A DNA stretch of 64,000 bases, from positions 930,001 to 994,000 of the forward strand of contig NC_006046.2 of assembly GCF_000006445.2 (NCBI RefSeq). Direction: 5' to 3'. Position numbers and translations under genes: made by a program. Under the pieces are notes generated by a model. The model was not told the DNA's origin. It was given only the letters and a program-made list of their open reading frames with translations, and ran no database searches. Source of the DNA: Debaryomyces hansenii CBS767. Lineage: Eukaryota; Ascomycota; Pichiomycetes; Serinales; Debaryomycetaceae. Numbering within the stretch: the first letter of the stretch is position 1; the number at the start of each line of letters is the position of its first letter. Below, piece after piece: positions 10,140 through 18,202 of the stretch.

Positions 10140-10733
10140 TTAAGCCTTTCTAGATTTAGCTTCACCAGAAACACTTTCATAGTCGTTGGACAAGCCTTGT
10201 GCTTGTTCCTTCAAGGTTTCTAAATCTTGGTCTTTGCTGGCCAATTGTTTCTTCAATTGAGCAACTTCACTCGAATCTGAACCTTCGGATAATTCACCAT
10301 TGGCCTTCATGCTGTCCAATTTGTCCTTGGTGAGAACTAATTCCGACACCAACGAATAAGTTCTAGTCAAGATCAAGGTTAAGAACAAGGTAAATCCACA
10401 GAGATACATATTTCTTTGCGCATAGAATCTTCTGGCTTGTACCTCTGATCTATCGTTCAAAACACCACCACTTGGGCCTGCTTGGTTGCTTGGAGACGAT
10501 GCATGCAATTCCGTGGTAACTGCATAAACTCTGTTAACAGAGTCAATGAACAACACCAACACGAACCCCAACACACACTTTATCGCAATCTGGAATTGCT
10601 CATTTCGGAACGGTGCTGACACTGTTGAAAGAACTGACCTTCTGATCCTTCTTGGGAATGGTAATGATAAGAAGGTGAAAAATGTCATTTCAACGATTAA
10701 TAAACCGAAGACTAAATTGTAATATAACGCCAT
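10140..10733 (-). CDS. YET3: BAP31-like endoplasmic reticulum membrane protein (Yet family)
   Basis: 197 residues, the usual size for yeast BAP31 homologues (Yet1, Yet2, Yet3). Three hydrophobic segments are visible at about residues 4-22, 48-66 and 103-125, followed by a charged coiled-coil tail (about 130-190). The opening ALYYNLVFGLLIVEMTFFTF and the PFPRRIRR loop are diagnostic. Family members reside in the ER membrane, and in yeast Yet1/Yet3 form a complex that binds the translocon and influences INO1 expression. Yet3 is the likeliest orthologue because most non-Saccharomyces yeasts carry one copy; that choice is inference. The protein ends in KSRKA and I see no KKXX retrieval signal. 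Confidence 0.82.
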   Translation of the reverse strand: MALYYNLVFGLLIVEMTFFTFLSLPFPRRIRRSVLSTVSAPFRNEQFQIAIKCVLGFVLVLFIDSVNRVYAVTTELHASSPSNQAGPSGGVLNDRSEVQARRFYAQRNMYLCGFTLFLTLILTRTYSLVSELVLTKDKLDSMKANGELSEGSDSSEVAQLKKQLASKDQDLETLKEQAQGLSNDYESVSGEAKSRKA

Positions 10734-11014
10734 ATTTGCTGTTTTGAACTTTTTACTAAATTTTTGACTCTTGAGTATATATTATTTATCAAAGTATACA
10801 AGATTGAATCAATTGTCCGGCTACTTGACAGTTCATTTCGTTCATATTTATAGTGAAGTTGATCGCAAGACGTAATGGACCGCAATGAAAGGGATTCGGC
10901 ACGTGATTTATGTCCCTAAAGATTGCTGTTTAAGTCCATGCAGCAATGAGCCATGCAAGTACTAATATGTAATATAATGATAATAGTGTTGTGTTGTTCA
11001 GTGGGTATTCACAC

Positions 11015-12715
11015 TTAAAATCCCAAAGAAACTTTTAGCGTAAAACTCACTAAAAATGGCAAAGTAATGAATAAAATTGCATACTGGAAAATCAAACAAA
11101 CAGCTAAACAATCCATTTGTAGGTGGTCATCTGAGTTTGGATCAGTGTAGAAGGCAGTGAAATAAACTAAAGCAGTTGCACTTGGGAGACCAAACTCCAA
11201 GACACTGACAAAACGAATCAATTTGTCGTCACCGTACCAACCACCTTTATAGAAACCTGTAGTTAAGCCCACGCCTATTATTGGTAATATGATTAATCGC
11301 GAGACAGTAACTGCAACCGCGGTTTTCCAGAAACCCTTGGGCATTTTTTTGACCTGCAATCTCGAAATTGTGGCCCCCAACAAAAGCAACCCTAGAGGCA
11401 CAGATGCTGCACCGATATAGCTGGCGATATCCATGACAAACGACAACGGAGGTTGACTATCGGGAGCATCAGGTATATCGAAATTACTGGGAACAAAAAG
11501 GGCTTTCAATGGGGGAGCCATGGCTATGGCTATCGATATGATTAACGAAGCAGAGTTAGGAGCAGCAAAGTTCTTGAGGGTTTCGATCAGAAGCATTTTA
11601 AGTTTCGCCAATTTGCTCCGCTCCTCATCATGTCCATTGTTAGTAGGTACCGTCAAATTCGTCGAGGCACCGGTTTCGTTACTAGCAATTCTTCGTATTT
11701 CCTGGTTTTTCCATTCTTCATATTCTGAATATTCATTTATAACGTCGCTAATGTCTTCTGATTTATGACGTCTTAATCCACTAATTATGGAAGGCTGCAA
11801 ATGGAGTGAGTAGTAATTGGTCGATATTGATCCTTGGTTCGATCCTCTCCTAGACAGTACATGCGATGGTGATGTTTCTGAACCAGACGAAATTGTAGAT
11901 CTTGGATTTGATTGTAAAGCTTGTAATTCATAATGTCTTAAAAATTCATTATGCTGATCATTTACATCATCTGGATGTAGGCGTGATGTAGATTGTCTCC
12001 TTGTTTGACTTATTTCTTTATTATTTTTGTGAATTGAATTAGAAGAGAATGAAGAAGTTATTGAGGTGTCATCAATTGCATCTTCATTACAATCTCTCTG
12101 CTCTTGAACAGAATCATTATTAATAGTATTCGTATGCGATTCTATGTTTTTTTCTTCCTCTCGCTCTTCCTTTAATAACTCCTCCCGAAAGTCCCATTCA
12201 ATTAAACGGTAGAGTCCTAAACTAAATTGATAAAACACCTGTGCTGCTAAGAAAATACAGACGTATGCAACCCCTTTATCTCCGTCTTTCTGAGAAAAAA
12301 TCTCCCCTCCATTAGATAATGTTTGTAAATATGCAATTGGTAAATCAGATATATTTGGGAATAATCCGACTGAAAGTAGTCCTCCAAGCCATCTCTTTGG
12401 TGATTTTGTTAAAATCTTATTTAAAATTGATAACCCAACACCAATAATAAACAACAACGTTCCTGTGAAAAAAATTACACCCAAATTCTTTATGTCTGAA
12501 CTTTTCAAATTTGTGACAACGTTATTAAAAATTAAACACGGCATGATCGCTGTTACAATACAATCAGAAATGTCCCGACATGTCGTAACAGTTAAAATGT
12601 TCCTCTTTGCAAGTAAGAAGCCTAATGCAATAATAAAGTAGATCTTGAAGATGGGCTTCACCGCTGAATAAATGATCGTACCTAATGGGGTAGATCCACC
12701 ACCTTCACTTGACAT
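11015..12715 (-). CDS. Auxin-efflux-carrier family (PIN-like) membrane transporter, Ecm3/YBR287W type
   Basis: 566 residues. About five hydrophobic segments lie in residues 10-170 and about five more in residues 375-565, split by a hydrophilic Ser/Asn/Glu-rich loop of ~200 residues. That 5+5 layout with a long central loop is the mark of the auxin-efflux-carrier-like fungal proteins (S. cerevisiae YBR287W, Ecm3 and YNL095C). The N-terminal stretch VKPIFKIYFIIALGFLLAKR and the later GAASVPLGLLLLGATISRL with its conserved Pro-Leu-Gly fit the family. The yeast proteins are thought to sit in the ER and their substrate is unknown. It cannot be assigned to one of the three paralogues without a tree. 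Confidence 0.8.
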   Translation of the reverse strand: MSSEGGGSTPLGTIIYSAVKPIFKIYFIIALGFLLAKRNILTVTTCRDISDCIVTAIMPCLIFNNVVTNLKSSDIKNLGVIFFTGTLLFIIGVGLSILNKILTKSPKRWLGGLLSVGLFPNISDLPIAYLQTLSNGGEIFSQKDGDKGVAYVCIFLAAQVFYQFSLGLYRLIEWDFREELLKEEREEEKNIESHTNTINNDSVQEQRDCNEDAIDDTSITSSFSSNSIHKNNKEISQTRRQSTSRLHPDDVNDQHNEFLRHYELQALQSNPRSTISSGSETSPSHVLSRRGSNQGSISTNYYSLHLQPSIISGLRRHKSEDISDVINEYSEYEEWKNQEIRRIASNETGASTNLTVPTNNGHDEERSKLAKLKMLLIETLKNFAAPNSASLIISIAIAMAPPLKALFVPSNFDIPDAPDSQPPLSFVMDIASYIGAASVPLGLLLLGATISRLQVKKMPKGFWKTAVAVTVSRLIILPIIGVGLTTGFYKGGWYGDDKLIRFVSVLEFGLPSATALVYFTAFYTDPNSDDHLQMDCLAVCLIFQYAILFITLPFLVSFTLKVSLGF

Positions 12716-13148
12716 TCTTAATGGCTTCGTTTTTCTGTTAATTCAACAATAAACAAGTACGATATGTCGCTGTGATAGTCTCTAGATATTTGAATCTATA
12801 TAAAAAGCAAGCCTTATGTTTATACGTATATTATTGATGTCAGAAGAAGACCCCGGTTCAGTATAATTATAGGGTAGCTTTTTTTTTTTGGGGGACATAA
12901 TTAGGTAATGTACATCCATACACCAGACAACAGGATTTCACTAATTTTGCAGATAACTACAATATGGACTAGTGTTATTATATATTGGATCCATATGTCT
13001 ATATCAACGAGGAGTAGAAACATGTGTTTATTGAAAGGGTATCATAATATAATTTTTGAAATGCTCGAAAGTTAATAAGAGACGGCGGAGAAGTAATAAT
13101 TATGCAAAATTGAATTAGTTAGCATCAATGTACGCTATTGGTCGGAGA
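12716..13148. other. Intergenic stretch, no gene recognised
   Basis: 433 bp upstream of the PIN-like transporter and downstream of the small acidic protein gene. It holds a T-run followed by G-run at about 12882-12895 and otherwise only AT-rich DNA. No tRNA, snoRNA or coding relic was recognised. Confidence 0.5.
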
Positions 13149-13682
13149 TCATTTGGAATGAATTGCAACGATATTGATGACTTCGTCAACTTGGAAGATT
13201 ATATTTGATTGTCCATTTTCATCAATATCAATTTCGTTTAGAAACATATCCAAATCATCAATTCCTTCGAGGTCAAGACCAAACTCATCTACGATAGACT
13301 GATCATTGTAATTTCCAACGACCCCATCATTAGAAAAAATGGATTCATTAGAGGATTTCTCCGAGTCATCATTTCTGTATTCAAATGAGCTACTATCCAG
13401 CATAGAACATGGTGAGGCGAAAATATTTTGTTTGCCATTTAAATTCATATTTTTCCTTACAGGCCTTCTTGGTGACCTTTGTGGGATCGGGATGTCTTCA
13501 ATATTCTGAACTAGGTTCTTTGTTTCTATTCCTATACAATCATTCTTGGTATTCTCTCTTGTTTCCTTCATATCAATTCCTGAAGAACTCTCATAAAGCA
13601 AATAATCTTGGAATTCCATGTTGTTCAATAACTGAGCTGTTGAACTTGATGCAGATATATTCTTTCCTATCATTAAGCTCAT
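13149..13682 (-). CDS. Hypothetical acidic protein, 177 residues
   Basis: I do not recognise this protein. The frame stays open further upstream, but without an ATG; the first ATG is at 13682 and gives MSLMIGKNISASSS. The protein is rich in Ser, Asn, Asp and Glu. It has a basic Ser-Pro patch IPQRSPRRPVRKN near the middle, a possible phosphorylation or nuclear-targeting segment, and an acidic C-terminal third (LEGIDDLDMFLNEIDID). No membrane segment or fold motif is visible. A shorter ORF overlaps on the other strand. I prefer the minus strand because its composition resembles a disordered regulatory protein. It could be a fast-evolving regulator. That it is a gene is likely but unproven. Confidence 0.5.
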   Translation of the reverse strand: MSLMIGKNISASSSTAQLLNNMEFQDYLLYESSSGIDMKETRENTKNDCIGIETKNLVQNIEDIPIPQRSPRRPVRKNMNLNGKQNIFASPCSMLDSSSFEYRNDDSEKSSNESIFSNDGVVGNYNDQSIVDEFGLDLEGIDDLDMFLNEIDIDENGQSNIIFQVDEVINIVAIHSK

Positions 13683-14399
13683 GTTTGAGGAAGTTTGGTA
13701 ATCTATACTTTTATATGGTACTAACAAAATTTCTAGTACTATGAAACGCTTCAGAAAATATAACAAGTTTTCAAAAAGATGCCTTTTTATTTTTATATAT
13801 TCGTTCTATAATAATAACAAGAAACAAACTTTTAATGCTGGCTTTTGGCCATAATTGGAATCATTTCCTTTAAATATAATTTGCAATTAAACTGGAGAAT
13901 AAGCTTCTTGCAAAACTTCCTCATTTGGATAAGTAACACAAAACCGCGTTTAATCTAATTAGATTACTACTTTAGATCACAGTCCAAAAGATGGAAGTAG
14001 ATTAACCGTGTCTCCCTATACTCATATTGTCATATAGGGTCAGAATCTATGATACAAAGTACTTTCTTAGGTTGGCTATGTATAGTTTATTCTGAAAAAT
14101 ATATGTTCTTGGGAATATCGGGCTTTACAGTTACGCAGAGATCTAAAATTATCTTAGTGAGAAGGCTGGTCAAAGGCCCATTATAGTAAGTGGTAGTAGC
14201 TATTTTTATATTGACTAACATATATGACAACAAGAGCAAGAATGTAATAAGCTAAACAGGTATTTGTTTCAGGTTTATATTTTTTCTGGGCAATAAACTA
14301 AAAGCTGCAAAAACAGCTGATAAACGCCCACTTCAAGTCTAGTCTACAGAGGCAATAACTATACTTAATTTAAACTTATTATATTACAATACAAAGTAT
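13683..14399. other. Intergenic stretch with a 16-bp palindrome
   Basis: 717 bp between POB3 (3' end) and the small acidic protein gene (5' end). It contains a perfect 16-bp palindrome TAATCTAATTAGATTA at 13951-13966. It also holds an inverted repeat CCCTATA / TATAGGG with a 12-nt loop near 14013-14038. Either could be a protein-binding site for the minus-strand gene; both are short enough to be chance in AT-rich DNA. No gene recognised. Confidence 0.45.
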
Positions 14400-16022
14400 T
14401 TACTCATTTTTTGGTTTCTTTTGAGGTGGCTCTTGATTGGAGTCGCTCATTTCGGCATCAGATACAGATGCATCGGAATCAAACTCTTCAGCAACATCCG
14501 AATCAGAACCAGAGTTAAAGTCATCATCGGCACTTTCGTCATCGTCATCACCAGCACTACCCATATCGACATCTGCATCATCATCATCGTCAGCAGTTTC
14601 ATTCATAGCCTTGGCCAACATTGCTTTAGCTAATTTCTCTTCGTTTTTAATTCTCAAACCCTTCTGTAAACAATAGTTTTCTATGGTTTCTTGTTCTTCC
14701 CTTTCAATACTACCGAAGTTATGCGACTGATTCGATCCTCTCAAGGTAATATCCATGTCAAATGTACGCGATGTAGAAACCCCACCAGCGCCTGTACGAG
14801 ACATAGTTATGCTACTAATCTCGGAGAATGGAATATAGACAGTGGGCTTGGTTACAAACAAAAAGCATCTATCCAATGGATATAAGTAACCTTCTGAGGC
14901 CTTTAAAGAACAAGAAATACCGGGCTGTAAGAATCTTGATTGAAATGACCCAGGAACGACCAATCTACGTTCAGTCAACCCCTTAAAACAATGAGACATG
15001 ACAAGATGTGTTTGGGAATCGTAGCTTTTCTTCAATCTATCTTTATATTTATCGTTGTATTCTTCTTCAGAAACATTCAAATCTAACTCGATTTCTTCTT
15101 CCTTAGCAAATTGCATTACCAAGAAAGGGTATTTTGTTTGACCTTGTCTCAATGGGGGGTCAATTTGGATGACAAGCAAATGGTGAGCCTCGTCAGGTTT
15201 TGGAAGTGAAAAAATTCTCTCAATTTGATTGTATTGGATTTTGTAATCATATGTCTTACCACGCAATCTTAATGACGTAGGATACATGTCAATATCATAA
15301 CGACCTCTAGGTGTCAAGAATAATACATCACTAAAAGATACAATTGCTTCACCAGCAACCTGGCCAATATCAGCCTTGTCCTTTAACTGTTCGTAAAATA
15401 CGGTGGCAGCGCTGATTTCTTCTGTTTCTTCTTCCTTTACTTCACCGTTCTCCTCGTTTTTGACAGCAGGAGTAGTTTCGTTTTCCAAAGTACCTGGAAT
15501 ATAGAATCTCATTTCAACCATTTCATCTCCCGCTTTGCTGTTAGCACCATCCAAGTTGAATTCTACGGCAACTTCGTTCTTACCGGTCAAATTGGAATTA
15601 CTGATCTCAGAGTACGGAATCTCAAAATCTGGCTTATTGTTGACTTGAAAAACCAATTCATTTCTGGCCAAATCAGTCTTCCCCCAATTCCAACCTCTCA
15701 ACGAGTGTTCTTTGTGCTCTAAGTTCACTTGGAAATTTCTCTGTAATTCCTGCTTCAAGTTGGCAAAGTCTTCCACATCAAAACCATCCAACATCACCAC
15801 ACCCTTATTCTTTGTTTGAACTCTCAACTCGTATCCACGAGATCCACGAGACCATTGCGATGCCAATATTTCTTCCGATGGCAACAAAAATGGGGCGTTA
15901 TTGCTAGCTGATGCATTGTTGGTCACAGACGCTTTCCAACCCAACCCCGAGTCCGCAATACGCATACGACCGTAATTTTTCGACTGATTCAAGTGAATCT
16001 TCTCAAAATCTGTATTAACCAT
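14400..16022 (-). CDS. POB3: Pob3, FACT histone chaperone subunit (SSRP1 homologue)
   Basis: 540 residues from the ATG at 16022. The frame is open further upstream but has no ATG there. The start MVNTDFEKIHLNQSKNYGRM aligns by eye with the S. cerevisiae Pob3 N-terminus (STDFDRIYLNQSK), which fixes the choice. The N-terminal dimerisation and PH-like region (RIADSGLGWK) is followed by the tandem PH (Pob3-M) domain at about 210-460 and an acidic tail of Asp/Glu/Ser runs ending in KKPKNE. As in other fungal Pob3 proteins there is no HMG box (Nhp6 supplies it). With Spt16 it forms FACT, which reorganises nucleosomes during transcription and replication. It is divergent from HOM2. Confidence 0.95.
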   Translation of the reverse strand: MVNTDFEKIHLNQSKNYGRMRIADSGLGWKASVTNNASASNNAPFLLPSEEILASQWSRGSRGYELRVQTKNKGVVMLDGFDVEDFANLKQELQRNFQVNLEHKEHSLRGWNWGKTDLARNELVFQVNNKPDFEIPYSEISNSNLTGKNEVAVEFNLDGANSKAGDEMVEMRFYIPGTLENETTPAVKNEENGEVKEEETEEISAATVFYEQLKDKADIGQVAGEAIVSFSDVLFLTPRGRYDIDMYPTSLRLRGKTYDYKIQYNQIERIFSLPKPDEAHHLLVIQIDPPLRQGQTKYPFLVMQFAKEEEIELDLNVSEEEYNDKYKDRLKKSYDSQTHLVMSHCFKGLTERRLVVPGSFQSRFLQPGISCSLKASEGYLYPLDRCFLFVTKPTVYIPFSEISSITMSRTGAGGVSTSRTFDMDITLRGSNQSHNFGSIEREEQETIENYCLQKGLRIKNEEKLAKAMLAKAMNETADDDDDADVDMGSAGDDDDESADDDFNSGSDSDVAEEFDSDASVSDAEMSDSNQEPPQKKPKNE

Positions 16023-16102
16023 ACTGCAACTGATATATTTACCTAAAATAGCCCTTACTGAATGCCGAACATCCTTCTCTTCATGGCGCTTCAACGCTTT
16101 AC

Positions 16103-16108
16103 ACGCGT
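16103..16108. promoter_or_regulatory. MCB-type element (ACGCGT) upstream of POB3
   Basis: A palindromic ACGCGT lies 81 bp upstream of the POB3 ATG, with a further ACGCGA-like site at about 16123. ACGCGT is the MluI cell-cycle box bound by MBF at G1/S in yeasts. A replication-linked chromatin factor is a plausible target. A single hexamer is weak evidence. Confidence 0.35.
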
Positions 16109-16534
16109 TTTCATCAGAAAAGAACGCGACATTTCTACATCCTCGACATTATTACGACATAGTTTTTCATCTTCTGGCCCCATACCTTTTGCAGCAGTTT
16201 CTCCGATTATAAACAGCAAAACAGAGAAACAGCTTGATAGAAGGTGAAGAGAATACTCTCCTTCTATCCAGTTTCTTTCAATAGTATCCAGTACTATTCA
16301 ATATCTACATATCTCTAATTTTGAAAATACGACCTTGCTTGTTAACCCCAAAAAGCACCAGTCAACATATACCTCTACCCTAAATTACCGGAATAATTTT
16401 TGTTAGTACCATTTTTATCCAATATAACAGCCATCTAACATGGTTTATTCTAATAGAAGTCGTATATTTCGCTATAGAAACCTTTTAGCCTGATTCGCAA
16501 TCGCAGCTTTTTTCTTTTGTCGCCAAAAAATGAG

Positions 16535-16571
16535 ATGATTCATAACCTTTGAGATAAAAAAGATGATTCAT
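16535..16571. promoter_or_regulatory. Two Gcn4-like ATGATTCAT sites upstream of HOM2
   Basis: ATGATTCAT occurs twice, at 16535-16543 and 16563-16571, 28 bp apart and about 60-100 bp before the HOM2 ATG. Each is the Gcn4/AP-1 palindrome ATGA(C/G)TCAT with only the central base changed. HOM2 is a classic amino-acid biosynthesis gene under general control, so a Gcn4-type response is expected. Two identical 9-mers so close together argue against chance. Confidence 0.5.
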
Positions 16572-16633
16572 CGACGCTTATGATTTTTTTCAAATAGCTT
16601 TAAGTATTTGTATCTATTAAAAGTAAGCTAAAT

Positions 16634-17731
16634 ATGGCATTAAAGAAAGCAGGTGTTTTAGGAGCCACTGGTTCTGTCGGTCAACGTTTTATTTTACTCT
16701 TAGCCAACCATCCTGAATTTGAAATTCATGCATTAGGTGCATCTGGTCGTTCAGCTGGAAAGAGCTATAAGGACGCTGTTACATGGAAACAGACGGAATT
16801 GCTTCCAGAAATTGCCAAAAATGTTAAGGTTGAGGAATGTAAGCCAGAAGGGTCATTTTCCGAGTGTGATGTTGTGTTCTCGGGATTGGATGCTGATTTT
16901 GCTGGGCAAATTGAAAAGGACTTTGTTGAAGCAGGTTTGATCGTTATTTCGAACGCCAAAAACTACAGAAGAGAGGCTGATGTGCCATTGGTTGTGCCAA
17001 TTGTGAATCCAGAACATTTGTCTATTGTTGAAAAGAAGGTTGAAGCTGCCAAGGCTGATGGTAAGGAAAAGCCAGGATTTATCATCTGTATTTCTAACTG
17101 CTCTACTGCCGGTTTGGTTGCTCCATTGAAGCCTTTGGTTGATGCCTACGGTCCAATTGAATTATTGACAACCACCACTTTACAGGCTATATCTGGTGGT
17201 GGATTCTCGCCAGGTGTTCCAGGTATTGACGTGTTGGACAACATTGTTCCATACATCAGTGGTGAAGAAGAGAAGATGGAATGGGAAACGAAGAAAATTT
17301 TGGGAGGTGTTAATAACGATGGAACTGAATTCAAGATTTTGTCTGATGACGACATTAAGGTGAGTGCTCAATGTAATCGTGTTGCTGTTAGTGATGGACA
17401 CACCGAATGTATCTCTTTGAAGTTTGCCAACAGACCACCACCATCCCTTGACCAAGTCAAACAAACCTTGAGAGATTATGTTTGTGATGCCTCGAAGTTG
17501 GGTTGTCACTCGGCTCCAAAACAAACCATCCACGTTTTAGAAGAAGACGACAGACCACAACCTAGATTGGACAGAGATAGAGATAGCGGATACGGAGTTT
17601 CTGTTGGTAGAATTAGAGAAGACCCTGTTTTAGATTTCAAGATGGTTGTCTTATCTCACAACACTATTATTGGTGCTGCTGGTGCTGGTATATTGATTGC
17701 CGAAATCTTGTTAGCCAAGAACGTCATCTAG
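16634..17731 (+). CDS. HOM2: Aspartate-semialdehyde dehydrogenase
   Basis: 365 residues, the same size as S. cerevisiae Hom2. It catalyses the NADPH-dependent reduction of aspartyl phosphate to aspartate semialdehyde, the second step of threonine, methionine and isoleucine synthesis, in the cytosol. The N-terminal NADP-binding loop GVLGATGSVGQRF is intact. The active-site nucleophile is Cys156 in ISNCSTAG. The GGGFSPGVPGIDVLDN segment and the HTECISLKF histidine region are also present. I read the whole gene codon by codon and found no CTG among the leucine codons, which are mostly TTG and TTA. The start is the only sensible ATG. Upstream Gcn4-like sites fit general amino-acid control. Confidence 0.97.
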   Translation: MALKKAGVLGATGSVGQRFILLLANHPEFEIHALGASGRSAGKSYKDAVTWKQTELLPEIAKNVKVEECKPEGSFSECDVVFSGLDADFAGQIEKDFVEAGLIVISNAKNYRREADVPLVVPIVNPEHLSIVEKKVEAAKADGKEKPGFIICISNCSTAGLVAPLKPLVDAYGPIELLTTTTLQAISGGGFSPGVPGIDVLDNIVPYISGEEEKMEWETKKILGGVNNDGTEFKILSDDDIKVSAQCNRVAVSDGHTECISLKFANRPPPSLDQVKQTLRDYVCDASKLGCHSAPKQTIHVLEEDDRPQPRLDRDRDSGYGVSVGRIREDPVLDFKMVVLSHNTIIGAAGAGILIAEILLAKNVI

Positions 17732-18202
17732 ACAGTCACTTTAATATTTTCTTATATATAATCACAATGTAATAAATTTCACATTTATATTTTTATCCCC
17801 TGTTATATTTCAAGGTTTTGACGTAGATATGAACAAGCTTGTGATGGTTTCTACGGTTAAGAGCTTTCTTTGGATACAATTGACTGATATTTATGGTATA
17901 CTAAATTAGAAGATCCCAAAGAGAATTAAAAATTATTGACAGTCCTAAGCTATTCCCTCATAACCCACTGAGAATACCTAGGATTGCATTCTATGTAGAG
18001 CATAGTAGTTGTAAGCTATCATAGATGTAAATATTGGGTCGTGCGAACTCTTGAATTTTGATGGCTACCAAATCTCAACAGTCCATTGAAATATGTACTA
18101 GTTTATATTATCATTCGTCATTGAATTCAACGGGTTTCATTGTGCTTCATACTCTGATTAGATTGTATCTTAATTGCTGTCATTTCAAAACGTATTTGAA
18201 AA
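17732..18202. other. Intergenic HOM2-SAC3, no gene recognised
   Basis: 471 bp between the HOM2 stop and the SAC3 start, both on the plus strand. AT-rich, with A/T runs just after HOM2 that would serve as a 3' end-forming region. I see no RNA gene or further ORF. Confidence 0.5.

Noticed and set aside
13409..13744. 111-codon plus-strand ORF opposite the small acidic protein
   Set aside because: Its composition (many Phe, Leu, Ser and Cys in irregular order) is typical of an antisense shadow. The minus-strand product looks more like a real disordered protein.
14437..14676. Plus-strand Ser-rich ORF opposite the POB3 acidic tail
   Set aside because: It is the antisense of Asp/Glu runs (TCATCATC...), which automatically reads as Ser. 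No independent support.
16023..16094. 24 extra N-terminal residues for Pob3
   Set aside because: The open frame upstream of 16022 contains no ATG; the upper codon is TTG. The ATG at 16022 gives the conserved Pob3 N-terminus.
17783..17793. Match to the S. cerevisiae ARS consensus (ATTTATATTTT); another at 23048-23058
   Set aside because: An 11-mer of A and T is expected by chance in AT-rich DNA, and origins of this yeast are not known to use that consensus.
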